Shown: positions 1-6,154, counted from the stretch's first letter. The stretch: DNA of 10,208 nt from an uncultured Actinomycetes bacterium (GCA_903941145.1 CAJANQ010000506.1:1-10208); one strand, 5' to 3'. The notes: generated from the sequence alone by a model not told the origin. Program-made: numbers and translations.

Positions 1-307
1 CGGCGACGACCTCGACCTTGGACCGCTTGTCGCCCTCGGGGGTCTCCCAGGAGCGCTGCTCCAGCCGGCCGACGACCATGACTCGGGAGCCACGGGTCAG
101 GCTCTCGCTGACGTTCTCGGCCAGCTCTCGCCAGCAGACGATGTCGAAGAAGGAGGTCTGCTCCTCCCACTCGTTCGACTGGGCGTTGCGCCAGCGACGG
201 TTCACGGCGAGGCCGAAGGTGGCCACGGCGGTGCCGCCGGAGGTGAAGCGGAGCTCGGGGTCACGGGTGATGTTCCCGACGAGCTCGACAGTGTTGCCGT
301 TGGACAT
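1..307 (-). CDS. ssb: Single-stranded DNA-binding protein SSB, N-terminal part (cut by window edge)
   Basis: The reading frame starts with ATG at 307 and runs leftward off the window, giving about 102 residues with no stop. The translation begins MSNGNTVELVGNITRDPELR and contains the stretch NRRW (37-40), then FFDIVCWRELAENV (53-66) and VVGRLEQRSW (78-87). This is the OB-fold core of bacterial SSB, with aromatic residues (W39, F53, F54, W59) where the family stacks on DNA bases. SSB coats single-stranded DNA as a tetramer during replication, repair and recombination and recruits partners through an acidic C-terminal tip, which lies outside the window. A Shine-Dalgarno GGAGA (318-314) sits 6 nt before the ATG. 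The start is only 19 nt after the rpsF stop, so the two are almost certainly cotranscribed. The conserved actinobacterial order rpsF-ssb-rpsR-rplI predicts rpsR next. Confidence 0.96.
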   Translation of the reverse strand, partial: MSNGNTVELVGNITRDPELRFTSGGTAVATFGLAVNRRWRNAQSNEWEEQTSFFDIVCWRELAENVSESLTRGSRVMVVGRLEQRSWETPEGDKRSKVEVVA

Positions 308-326
308 TTGGGTTCTCCGTTGCGGA

Positions 327-659
327 TCAGTCCGCCACGGCAACGAGCCCACGCTTGGTGGCCTCGCTGTCCGGCAGGCGGATGAGCTTGTGGCGGACGA
401 TCTCGTCCGCGAGACGGAGGAAGCGGTCGACGTCATCGAGGTTCGGAGCCTCGGTGACGATCTCCAGTACCGAGTAGACGCCCTCATTCTTCTTGTTGAT
501 CGGGTAGGCGAAACGACGCCGTCCCCAGTGGTCGACCGTGGGGACCTTGCCACCACCGGCCTCGATCATCTCGACGACGCGAGCGATCTGGGCCTTGCCA
601 GTCTGGTCGTCGACATCCTGGTCAACGATGATCATGAGTTCGTACGCGCGTACAGGCAC
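327..659 (-). CDS. rpsF: 30S ribosomal protein S6
   Basis: This 110-residue protein has the S6 fold signature: YELMIIVDQDVDD (6-18), a central strand with the WGRRRFAYPINKKNEGVY block, and DRFLRLADEIVRHKLIRLP near the end. S6 binds the central domain of 16S rRNA in the small subunit as a heterodimer with S18. The start is GTG at 659; a strong Shine-Dalgarno AGGGAGGA (673-666) lies exactly 6 nt upstream, and no better start is present. Its length is typical for the family (about 95-135 residues). The gene heads the rpsF-ssb transcription unit and has a 241-bp upstream gap holding its own candidate promoter and a folded leader, so it is probably not simply read through from panB. Confidence 0.97.
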   Translation of the reverse strand: MPVRAYELMIIVDQDVDDQTGKAQIARVVEMIEAGGGKVPTVDHWGRRRFAYPINKKNEGVYSVLEIVTEAPNLDDVDRFLRLADEIVRHKLIRLPDSEATKRGLVAVAD

Positions 660-665
660 GTTGAT

Positions 666-701
666 TCCTCCCTATGGACCTCGGCTGAGCCGTCAGGGTC
701 C
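666..701 (-). promoter_or_regulatory. Candidate S6:S18-type autoregulatory leader with rpsF Shine-Dalgarno
   Basis: On the minus strand a stem P1 (GGACC, 701-697, with GGTCC, 680-676) encloses a second stem P2 (CTGA, 696-693, with TCAG, 688-685) capped by the tetraloop CGGC (692-689). P1 and P2 are continuous on the 5' side, while the 3' side has a 4-nt bulge CCGA (684-681). The structure ends 2 nt before the Shine-Dalgarno AGGGAGGA (673-666). A hairpin interrupted by a CCG-containing bulge ahead of rpsF is the known layout of the mRNA element bound by the S6:S18 complex in many bacteria. Binding would block initiation and give feedback control. An alternative inner pairing (CGGC with GCCG, loop TCA) is also possible. 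The fold was done by eye, so assignment to the known family is an inference. Confidence 0.5.
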
Positions 702-716
702 TGCGACTTGCAGGAC
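698..716 (-). promoter_or_regulatory. Upstream hairpin in the rpsF leader, exclusive with P1
   Basis: A perfect 7-bp stem GTCCTGC (716-710) / GCAGGAC (704-698) closes a 5-nt loop. Its 3' arm shares bases 698-701 with the 5' arm of P1 in the downstream rpsF leader structure, so the two cannot form together. This suggests alternative leader folds, but no terminator-like U-run follows either one. Confidence 0.4.
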
Positions 717-754
717 AGGGCACTCGGTTACGCCCCGCGAGCGGAGCGGGCGAG

Positions 755-760
755 AGTGTA
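755..760 (-). promoter_or_regulatory. Possible -10 box for rpsF-ssb
   Basis: The hexamer TACACT on the minus strand fits the actinobacterial TAnnnT -10 pattern. It would start a leader of roughly 90 nt containing both hairpins described above. No convincing -35 box is found 16-18 nt upstream, so this is a weak call. Confidence 0.25.
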
Positions 761-798
761 GACCGCGGCCCCGGGGGGACCGCCAGCCGAACACACCC

Positions 799-817
799 AC
801 CAGGCACTGGGCCTGGT
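799..817 (-). terminator. Second hairpin downstream of panB
   Basis: A perfect 7-bp stem ACCAGGC (799-805) / GCCTGGT (811-817) closes a 5-nt loop in the gap after panB. No U-tract follows on either strand. U-less hairpins are common at actinobacterial gene ends, but their terminator activity is uncertain. Confidence 0.3.
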
Positions 818-843
818 CGTGAGCACCGCCGGTTTCCATGCCG

Positions 844-865
844 CACACCCTCCAGAGGGGGTGTG
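844..865 (-). terminator. GC-rich hairpin downstream of panB, possible terminator
   Basis: Positions 844-852 (CACACCCTC) pair with 857-865 (GGGGGTGTG) as a 9-bp stem with one T-G wobble (T851-G858) and a 4-nt loop. It lies about 35 nt beyond the panB stop and ahead of the rpsF promoter candidate. There is no U-run, so it would be a U-less terminator or an mRNA 3'-end stabiliser. Confidence 0.4.
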
Positions 866-900
866 ACACGAGCTGGCCGTCGGCGCCGGAACCGCGTCGT

Positions 901-1782
901 TCAGGCCTTCGAGCCGTACAGGGCCAGGGCCTCGGACTGCTCGCAGGTCAGGTGGTACGACTCGTCGTCGCTGGGGAACGCACCGGAGCGGACGTCCTGG
1001 GCGAAGGCGGCCACGGCGGCCACGGAGTCGCCCCGCAGGTCGGCGTAGCGGCGCACGAACTTGGGGGCCATCCGGTCCTCGAGGCCGAGGAGGTCGTGGT
1101 ACACCAGCACCTGGCCGTCACAGTCGCGACCGGCGCCGATGCCGATGGTCGGCACGTCGAGCGCGGCGGTGACCATATGGGCGACCTCGTCCGGCACGCC
1201 TTCGAGCACGATGGCGAAACAGCCGGCGTGCTGGAGCGCCTTGGCGTCCGCCACCAGCTGCAGCGCCGCCTCGGACTCACGGGCCTGCACCCGGAACCCG
1301 CCCATGGCGTGGACCGACTGCGGGGTGAGCCCCAGGTGGCCCATGACCGGGATCTCGGCGTCGACGAGGGCCTCGACCATGCCCACGCGCTTGCGGCCGC
1401 CCTCGAGCTTCACGCACTGGGCGCCGGCGCGGATGAGGGTCGCGGCGTTCTGGACCGTGTCCGCCGTGGACACGTGGTAGCTCATCCACGGCAGGTCGCC
1501 GACGATGAGCGCCTTCGGCTTGGTCCGGGCCACCGCGGCGGTGTGGTGCGCGATGTCCTCGACGGTCACCTGGAGCGTGTCGTCGTACCCGAGGACGACC
1601 ATGGCGACCGAGTCGCCGACGAGGATCATGTCCACGCCGGCCTCGTCGACCACGCGGGCGCCGGGGGCGTCGTACGCAGTGACCATCACCAGCGGGTCCT
1701 TCCCGTCACGGGCCTTGTGGGCGCGCACCGAGGGGACTGTCACCGGCTTGCGGTTCTCAGTAGGGGTCGCAGAACGAGCCAT
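901..1782 (-). CDS. panB: 3-methyl-2-oxobutanoate hydroxymethyltransferase (ketopantoate hydroxymethyltransferase)
   Basis: PanB transfers the one-carbon unit of 5,10-methylenetetrahydrofolate to 2-oxoisovalerate, giving ketopantoate, the first committed step of pantothenate and coenzyme A synthesis. It is a cytoplasmic TIM-barrel oligomer. The 293-residue translation shows the family motifs in order: VTAYDAP (34-40), VGDS (55-58), GDLPWMSY (95-102), KLEGG (125-129), PVMGHLGLTPQS (145-156), LEGVP (193-197) and GIGAG (214-218). Expected metal or substrate ligands D57, D96, K125 and E127 are present, as is the catalytic glutamate E194 (E181 in E. coli by motif alignment). The N terminus is slightly longer than the 264-residue E. 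coli enzyme. ATG at 1782 is supported by Shine-Dalgarno AAGGAGG (1795-1789), 6 nt upstream. It lies between ponA and rpsF, an unusual place for this gene, and has its own candidate promoter. Confidence 0.97.
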   Translation of the reverse strand: MARSATPTENRKPVTVPSVRAHKARDGKDPLVMVTAYDAPGARVVDEAGVDMILVGDSVAMVVLGYDDTLQVTVEDIAHHTAAVARTKPKALIVGDLPWMSYHVSTADTVQNAATLIRAGAQCVKLEGGRKRVGMVEALVDAEIPVMGHLGLTPQSVHAMGGFRVQARESEAALQLVADAKALQHAGCFAIVLEGVPDEVAHMVTAALDVPTIGIGAGRDCDGQVLVYHDLLGLEDRMAPKFVRRYADLRGDSVAAVAAFAQDVRSGAFPSDDESYHLTCEQSEALALYGSKA

Positions 1783-1834
1783 GGCCCGCCTCCTTGTCAG
1801 GTCCAGTGCCCTGTGGCTACCGGCCGTCAGGAAA

Positions 1835-1863
1835 AACGTACGTCACGGCGCAGGAAATTCCAA
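1835..1863 (-). promoter_or_regulatory. Candidate promoter of panB
   Basis: On the minus strand TTGGAA (1863-1858, 4 of 6 matches to TTGACA) is followed after exactly 17 nt by TACGTT (1840-1835, a TAnnnT -10 box). Transcription would start near 1828, giving a leader of about 45 nt ending in a strong Shine-Dalgarno sequence. The -10 overlaps the 8-bp palindrome ACGTACGT (1836-1843), which could be a regulator contact but may be chance. Confidence 0.4.
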
Positions 1864-1908
1864 CCCCATCCGCGTAGGTGGATCCCCACCCGGCAGGCCA
1901 CACAGCGA

Positions 1909-1929
1909 CTGGTCCGGCCGGACGACCAG
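1909..1929 (-). terminator. Hairpin just after ponA, weak terminator candidate
   Basis: CTGGTC (1909-1914) pairs with GACCAG (1924-1929) around a 9-nt loop, with the 10-bp palindrome TCCGGCCGGA (1913-1922) inside. It begins about 9 nt after the ponA stop. No U-tract follows, so termination is uncertain. Confidence 0.3.
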
Positions 1930-1937
1930 ACCGGGAA

Positions 1938-4166
1938 TCAACCGGGGGCGAGCGTGGTCGGGACCGGCCGCACCGTCGTGGTGGGTCGCGGCACCGTCGT
2001 CGGCGGCCGGGCCGTGGTCGGCACGGGCCGCGCCGTGGTGGGCACCACGGTGGTCGAGCTCGCCCCGGGGACGGTCGAGGTGGACGACGTGGAGGACGTG
2101 GACGACGTCGTGGACTGACCGGGCACCGTCGTGACGGCACTGAGCGACTGGTTCAGGACGTTCTTGCCGGCGTTGACCGCCGGGTACTTGCAGGGGCTCT
2201 GGCCCTTGGTGGCCTTGTTCATGAAGTCACGCCAGATGGTGGCCGGGAAGCTGCCACCGGTGACCTTGCGGCCCTTGTAGCTGTCCATCGCCTTGGGCTG
2301 CTGGAACCCCATCCACACCGTGGCGGTCAGGTGGCAGGTGTAGCCGGAGAACCAGGCGTCCTTGGAGTCCTGGGTGGTCCCGGTCTTGCCGGCGGCCAGC
2401 GTGCGGATCGCCGCGCCCGTCGCCGTGCCCTTGGTCAGCACGCCCTGGAGCACGGAGGTGACGGTGTCGGCGACCTCTCGAGGGATCACCTGCTGTCCGG
2501 CCCGGCCGGCCTCGCCGTCGAACAGCACCCGGCCGGAGGCGTCCTCGATCCGCTTGATCATGTAGGGCGTCCGCAGCACGCCACGGTTGGCGAAGGTCGA
2601 GTAGACGGTGGCCATGTCGAGGACCGAGACCTCGGTGGTGCCCAGCACGAGCGAGTAGTTGGCGGCGAGCGGCGCGGTGATGCCCAGCCGCTTGCCCATC
2701 TCGGCCACCTTCGCCGGCCCGACCTCTTTGGCCAGTGCCGCGTACACGGTGTTGGACGACTTCCAGGTGGCCTGCTCGACGGTGAGGACGCCCAGGTCCT
2801 CCTTCTCGAAGTTCTTGGGCTGCCAGAGCTTGCCGGGGGTGGCGTACACGTTGGGGAACTGGGTCACGGGAGGTGCCCGGAACGGTGACTTCACCGAGTA
2901 GCCCGCCTCGACGAACGCGGCGAGGGCGATCGGCTTGAAGGTCGAACCGGGCTGGCGGCCCGAACCGCCGCCGGCCGTGCCGAGGGCCAGGTTGACCTTG
3001 TCCGTCTCGTAGTTGCGGCCGCCGACCATCGCCCGGATCCGACCCTGGTCGTCGACCGCCACCATGGCGCCGACAGGACCGTCAGGCTGGTCGAGCGTCG
3101 CGTTCACGGCCTTGACCGCGTAGTCCTGCAGCTTCGGGTCGAAGGTCGTGTACACCCGCAGTCCGCGGGTCTCGGCGCCGGGACCGAGCTTCTGGCGCAC
3201 CGACTGCCGGACCTGCTCGAGCCAGAACTCCTCGCCCACGCCGGTGTAGCGGATCGAACCGAAGTCCGATCGCTTCGGCGGGCGCGGCAGCACCGTGACG
3301 GTCGCGCCGCCGGCGGCGTCGGTCACCCACGGGACCTGCTTGGACAGGTCCGCAGCCTTCCCGTCGACGAACCCCTCGGCGACCATCGCAGAGAGCACCG
3401 AGTTCCGCCGACGGGTGGCCTCGTCAGGGGTCTTGGCGGCGTCGCCCGACTCGGGCGACCGGATCAGGCCGGCGAGGTAGGCGGCCGGGTACAGCTGCAG
3501 GTTCTTGACGCCGATCCCGAAGTAGGCCCGGCTTGCCGCCTCCACGCCGTAGGCGCCGCGGCCGAAGTACACCTGGTTGAGGTAGCGGGTCAGGATCTCG
3601 CGCTTGTCGAGCTCACGCTCGAGCTTGACGGCGAGGACCGCCTCCTTGAGCTTTCGGGTGTAGGTCCGCTCGGAGGTCAGGTAGACGTTCTTCACGTACT
3701 GCTGCGTGATCGTCGAGCCGCCCTGCTTGGACTGACTCGAGCCCCTGAGCCCCTGGTAGACGGCTCGGGCGATGCCCGCCGGGTCGATGCCGTTGTGGTC
3801 GAAGAAGCGCCGGTCCTCGGTCGCCAGCACGGCCTGGACGATCACGGGCGGCAGCTCGTCGTAGCGCACGACCACCCGCTCCTCTGAGTTCGAGAGCTGG
3901 GCGATGGAGTTGTCGAACGTGCACTTGCCGGGCCCGGCGTTGTTGTCGCAGACGAACGTCGTCTCGCGCGGCGCCGCGGCCGATGGCAGCTCAATCGTGT
4001 TGAGCGCCATCCACACCCCGCCCATGCCGACCAGACCAAGCACCAGCGCCAGGAAGGCCAGCCGACGGAACGTGCGGGTACGGCGCGGCCGGGCGGCACC
4101 CTTCCGGGACGCGGCCTTCTGCCGGGAAGCCGTAGTCGAGGAGTCGGGAGCGGTGTCGTCAGCCAT
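1938..4166 (-). CDS. ponA: Class A penicillin-binding protein (bifunctional glycosyltransferase/transpeptidase)
   Basis: This 742-residue bifunctional enzyme polymerises lipid II glycan strands and cross-links their peptides outside the membrane. A basic cytoplasmic tail (1-35) precedes one membrane anchor (about 35-55). The GT51 domain follows with ATEDRRFFDH (115-124, catalytic E117), QGGSTITQQYVKN (148-160), RKLKEAVLA (171-179, second Glu E175) and RYLNQVYFGRGAYGVEAA (194-211). The transpeptidase has S408-T-F-K411, S470-S-N472 and K594-T-G-T597, all intact, so both activities are expected. C73/C82 and C611/C659 are extracellular cysteine pairs that might form disulfides. No PASTA domain is seen; instead residues 680-742 form a Ser/Thr/Pro-rich tail, as some actinobacterial PonA proteins have. 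ATG at 4166 has no Shine-Dalgarno sequence, but an in-frame stop about 60 nt upstream leaves no better start. The DUF5318 gene upstream matches the Rv0049-ponA1 pair of M. tuberculosis. Confidence 0.96.
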   Translation of the reverse strand: MADDTAPDSSTTASRQKAASRKGAARPRRTRTFRRLAFLALVLGLVGMGGVWMALNTIELPSAAAPRETTFVCDNNAGPGKCTFDNSIAQLSNSEERVVVRYDELPPVIVQAVLATEDRRFFDHNGIDPAGIARAVYQGLRGSSQSKQGGSTITQQYVKNVYLTSERTYTRKLKEAVLAVKLERELDKREILTRYLNQVYFGRGAYGVEAASRAYFGIGVKNLQLYPAAYLAGLIRSPESGDAAKTPDEATRRRNSVLSAMVAEGFVDGKAADLSKQVPWVTDAAGGATVTVLPRPPKRSDFGSIRYTGVGEEFWLEQVRQSVRQKLGPGAETRGLRVYTTFDPKLQDYAVKAVNATLDQPDGPVGAMVAVDDQGRIRAMVGGRNYETDKVNLALGTAGGGSGRQPGSTFKPIALAAFVEAGYSVKSPFRAPPVTQFPNVYATPGKLWQPKNFEKEDLGVLTVEQATWKSSNTVYAALAKEVGPAKVAEMGKRLGITAPLAANYSLVLGTTEVSVLDMATVYSTFANRGVLRTPYMIKRIEDASGRVLFDGEAGRAGQQVIPREVADTVTSVLQGVLTKGTATGAAIRTLAAGKTGTTQDSKDAWFSGYTCHLTATVWMGFQQPKAMDSYKGRKVTGGSFPATIWRDFMNKATKGQSPCKYPAVNAGKNVLNQSLSAVTTVPGQSTTSSTSSTSSTSTVPGASSTTVVPTTARPVPTTARPPTTVPRPTTTVRPVPTTLAPG
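2080..2106 (-). repeat. 9-bp tandem repeat (three copies) in the ponA tail
   Basis: Three consecutive copies of GTGGA(C/G)GAC on the plus strand (2080-2088, 2089-2097, 2098-2106) encode Thr-Ser-Ser repeats in the extracellular tail of the PonA protein. Only one base differs between copies. Such a repeat could change length between strains by slippage in whole-codon steps. Confidence 0.7.
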
Positions 4167-4274
4167 GGAAGCGGTCGGCCGCGCCAGTGGCGCAGACCCG
4201 TCCAGTGTGCCCGCTCATCCCGAGCCGGAGCCATCGGCCACGGGCGGCACCGGTCGGACTCTCAGAAAGGGGCC

Positions 4275-4673
4275 TCACTCGGCGGCGGCGCCCAGCGGCA
4301 CCACCTGGAGCAGGTGGTTCCACCGGCAGCCCAGGCAGACCTCGACCGAGTAGCAGCGCCGGCCCGGCGCAGAGGCCAGCTTCCGCAGCTCGGCGCGGGT
4401 CGACACCACCCGGCCCCCTGACGGCAGCTTGTTGCCGAACACGAACCGCACGACCCGCAGCTGCCGCTCACCACAGACCGGGCACGCCGCGGTCGAGGCC
4501 TGGGAGCAGTTGGTGGCGACACGCATCAGCTCCGGCTGGGCGTCGCACACGTCGTTCTGGCCGAGCTCGCCGGACCGGAACCGGTGCAGCAGCTGACGCC
4601 GGGCGAAGCGGTAGTCGACGCTGCCCGGTGCGCTTCCCGGTCGCCCCGGTGAGTCCGGCTGGAGGAACGGCAC
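4275..4673 (-). CDS. DUF5318 zinc-ribbon protein, Rv0049-like
   Basis: I recognise this 132-residue protein as DUF5318 from similarity to mycobacterial Rv0049: a VDY-RRQLL opening (19-29), GQNDVCDAQPELMRVA (38-53), then CPVC (64-67), FVFGNKL (77-83) and CLGCRWNHLL (113-122). The two CxxC pairs should bind one zinc ion. The biochemical role is unknown; conserved placement next to ponA suggests a link to envelope growth, but this is inference. The chosen start is GTG at 4673, because a -10 box TACGCT (4685-4680) ends 6 nt before it and there is no Shine-Dalgarno sequence, which fits leaderless translation. A further in-frame GTG lies upstream but would add an Arg/Pro/Gly-rich stretch unlike the family. 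The 108-nt gap to ponA holds no clear promoter, so cotranscription is likely. Confidence 0.85.
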   Translation of the reverse strand: MPFLQPDSPGRPGSAPGSVDYRFARRQLLHRFRSGELGQNDVCDAQPELMRVATNCSQASTAACPVCGERQLRVVRFVFGNKLPSGGRVVSTRAELRKLASAPGRRCYSVEVCLGCRWNHLLQVVPLGAAAE

Positions 4674-4679
4674 CCGGGG

Positions 4680-4707
4680 AGCGTACCTGCCACCCCCGTC
4701 CGGCCAA
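4680..4707 (-). promoter_or_regulatory. Candidate leaderless promoter of DUF5318-ponA
   Basis: On the minus strand TTGGCC (4707-4702, 4 of 6 matches to TTGACA) is followed after 16 nt by TACGCT (4685-4680, TAnnnT). The GTG start at 4673 lies 6 nt beyond, about where transcription would begin, implying a leaderless mRNA. The rest of the 126-bp gap to the divergent methyltransferase start shows no clear box for that gene. Confidence 0.45.
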
Positions 4708-4799
4708 CGGGCAGTACCGGCAACCACGGGCTGAGGACGCGCACCGGAGCGACGACCGGCATCCCTGCGGTGTCCCGACCCTCGCGGCAGACTTTCGGC

Positions 4800-5621
4800 A
4801 TGTCCGACTCGTCCACCCGCCGAAGCGCCCGCCGTCATCCGTCGGCCGGGAACCTCGACACCAAGCCCGCCATCGTGCGCCAGGGCGAGGCGCCCGCGCC
4901 GCTCCCCCCGGCCAGCTTCCCCCATGGCGGCCCCGGCCGGACCGACCTGGTCCAGTTCGGGCCCGACCTCGACGACGAGACACTCCAGCGGCTGCTCGGT
5001 GCCGCCGGGCCGGTCGAGGGACTGCGCGTGCTCGACCTGGGCTGCGGCGACGGCGCCGCATCGATCGCGCTGGCCAGGCAGGGTGCCCGCGTCGTGGCCG
5101 TCGAGTCGTCGACGACCCGGCTCGCCCGTGCCCGCCTGGCCGCCGAAGAGGCCGAGGTCCGCATCGAGTTCCACCACAGCGACCCCGCGGACCTGGCGTT
5201 CGTGCGGGCCGACAGCGTCGACCTGGTCGTAGCCGTCTACTCGTTGTCGGGCGTCGCGGACCTGGGCCGCGTGTTCCGCCAGCTGCACCGCACCATGCGG
5301 CCAGAGGCGGCGCTCGTCCTGTCGCTCCCGCACCCCATGGGGATGATGCTCGAGCTCGAGCCCGAGGAGCAGCAGACCCCGTACCTGACCCGGACCTTCT
5401 GGACCGACCACCCGCTCGCCTGGCGGGCCGGCGGCGACGAGGGGACGACCTACGTCCACCAGGTGAGCGAGGTCTTCACCACCCTTGTGCGGTCCAACTT
5501 CCGGGTCGACGCCAGGCTCGAGCTCGGCCCGGCCGGCGACCGGGCAAGCATCCACGGCTCGGCGCTCTCCGAGTGGGTCCCGTCCACGCTCGTCGTGCGC
5601 GGCCGCAAGGAAGGTTCCTGA
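4800..5621 (+). CDS. Class I SAM-dependent methyltransferase, substrate unknown
   Basis: The 273-residue translation carries the Rossmann-like methyltransferase core of the UbiE/type 11 kind: motif I VLDLGCGDG (77-85), an acidic end of strand 2 at VVAVESS (98-104), motif II region ADSVDLVVAVYSLSGVADL (137-155) and RTMRPEAALVLSLPHP (164-179), the usual post-core strand. A polar tail of about 60 residues precedes the core. The family transfers methyl groups from S-adenosylmethionine to small molecules, lipids or proteins; the acceptor here cannot be read. ATG at 4800 is preferred to the in-frame GTG at 4770, but neither has a Shine-Dalgarno sequence. The gene is divergent from the DUF5318 gene and convergent with the USP gene, so it probably forms its own unit. 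I do not recognise a named ortholog. Confidence 0.88.
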   Translation: MSDSSTRRSARRHPSAGNLDTKPAIVRQGEAPAPLPPASFPHGGPGRTDLVQFGPDLDDETLQRLLGAAGPVEGLRVLDLGCGDGAASIALARQGARVVAVESSTTRLARARLAAEEAEVRIEFHHSDPADLAFVRADSVDLVVAVYSLSGVADLGRVFRQLHRTMRPEAALVLSLPHPMGMMLELEPEEQQTPYLTRTFWTDHPLAWRAGGDEGTTYVHQVSEVFTTLVRSNFRVDARLELGPAGDRASIHGSALSEWVPSTLVVRGRKEGS

Positions 5622-5629
5622 CCGGAACC
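5613..5629 (+). terminator. Hairpin over the methyltransferase stop codon
   Basis: GGTTCC (5613-5618) pairs with GGAACC (5624-5629) around the loop TGACC, which contains the stop codon. No U-run follows. It may act as a weak terminator or mRNA 3'-end structure between two convergent genes. Confidence 0.35.
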
Positions 5630-5648
5630 CTGCACTTACCGAGCAGCG

Positions 5649-5669
5649 GGACCGGCGACGTAGCGGTCC
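5649..5669 (-). terminator. Hairpin downstream of the USP gene
   Basis: GGACCG (5649-5654) pairs with CGGTCC (5664-5669) around a 9-nt loop, beginning about 3 nt beyond the USP stop codon on the minus strand. It lacks a U-run. Together with the neighbouring hairpin at 5613-5629 it may separate convergent transcripts. Confidence 0.35.
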
Positions 5670-5672
5670 GGC

Positions 5673-6107
5673 TCAGTCGGCGGAGTTGCGCACGACCACG
5701 ACCGGGCAGGCCGCGTGGTTCACGACGTGACCGGTGACGGAGCCGAGCACCATGCCCAGGAAGCCGCCGTGACCGCGGGCACCGACGACCACCAGGTCGG
5801 CGGTGTGGCTGAGCTCGATCAGGCGCTCGCCGGCGTGGCCCTCGACGACCTCGGTCGCCACCTGCACACCCTCGAGGCCGCCCTCCTCACGGATTGAGTC
5901 GACCGCGGCGTCGAGCATCGTGTTGGACGCCGCAGCCAGGTCGGACGGGTCGGGCGCCACGACCTCGTAGCCGGTGCTCATGATCGGCGCGTTGAAAATC
6001 GCGACGACGCGCAGGAGCGCGTTGCGCACCCGGGCCTCCTCGGCCGCCCAACGGAGCGCGTCCAGCGAGTTCTCGGAGCCGTCGACCCCCACCACGATGC
6101 CTGCCAT
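5673..6107 (-). CDS. Universal stress protein, UspA family
   Basis: This 144-residue single-domain protein opens with MAGIVVGVDGSENS, the USP strand 1 with the conserved Asp (D9), and has strand 4 LVVVGARGHGG followed by the ATP-binding pattern G-2x-G-9x-G-S (G109, G112, G122, S123). It closes with CPVVVV (134-139). USPs are cytoplasmic dimers that bind ATP in this subclass and support survival in starvation, hypoxia or other stress; their partners are usually unknown. The start is ATG at 6107: the Shine-Dalgarno GAGGAG (6118-6113) lies 5 nt upstream and overlaps the in-frame GTG at 6113, ruling that GTG out. The gene begins 47 nt after the CCA enzyme stop, so cotranscription is likely, with an intervening hairpin that could reduce read-through. 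Confidence 0.93.
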   Translation of the reverse strand: MAGIVVGVDGSENSLDALRWAAEEARVRNALLRVVAIFNAPIMSTGYEVVAPDPSDLAAASNTMLDAAVDSIREEGGLEGVQVATEVVEGHAGERLIELSHTADLVVVGARGHGGFLGMVLGSVTGHVVNHAACPVVVVRNSAD

Positions 6108-6124
6108 TGCCACTCCTCGGTCAT

Positions 6125-6140
6125 GACGGCGTCGGCCGTC
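6125..6140 (-). terminator. Hairpin between the CCA enzyme gene and the USP gene
   Basis: GACGGC (6125-6130) and GCCGTC (6135-6140) form a perfect 6-bp stem with a 4-nt loop in the 47-nt gap. It lies 7 nt upstream of the USP Shine-Dalgarno sequence and has no U-run. It could be a partial terminator or an mRNA processing point that lets the two genes be expressed at different levels. Confidence 0.3.
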
Positions 6141-6154
6141 GGGGGTCGACCGGG

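Noticed and set aside
660..900. Possible small gene or tRNA in the panB-rpsF gap
   Set aside because: No start with a Shine-Dalgarno and plausible frame, and no cloverleaf; the hairpins and rpsF leader account for the visible structure.
1201..1206. Gly instead of Cys after the PanB catalytic Glu (LEGVP instead of E. coli LECVP)
   Set aside because: That position varies in the family (mycobacterial PanB also lacks the Cys), and the catalytic Glu is intact.
838..2118. Rightward open frame of 426 codons opposite panB and the ponA tail
   Set aside because: It spans two well-supported leftward genes and their promoter gap, and its composition is typical of antisense high-GC sequence.
4674..5555. 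Extension of the DUF5318 frame far upstream (426 codons in total)
   Set aside because: The extension is antisense to the methyltransferase gene and unlike the family; the promoter and GTG at 4673 explain the real start.
4187..5737. Rightward open frame of 516 codons across the DUF5318 and methyltransferase genes
   Set aside because: It is an Arg/Pro/Gly-rich out-of-frame reading; the DUF5318 and methyltransferase frames have recognisable motifs.
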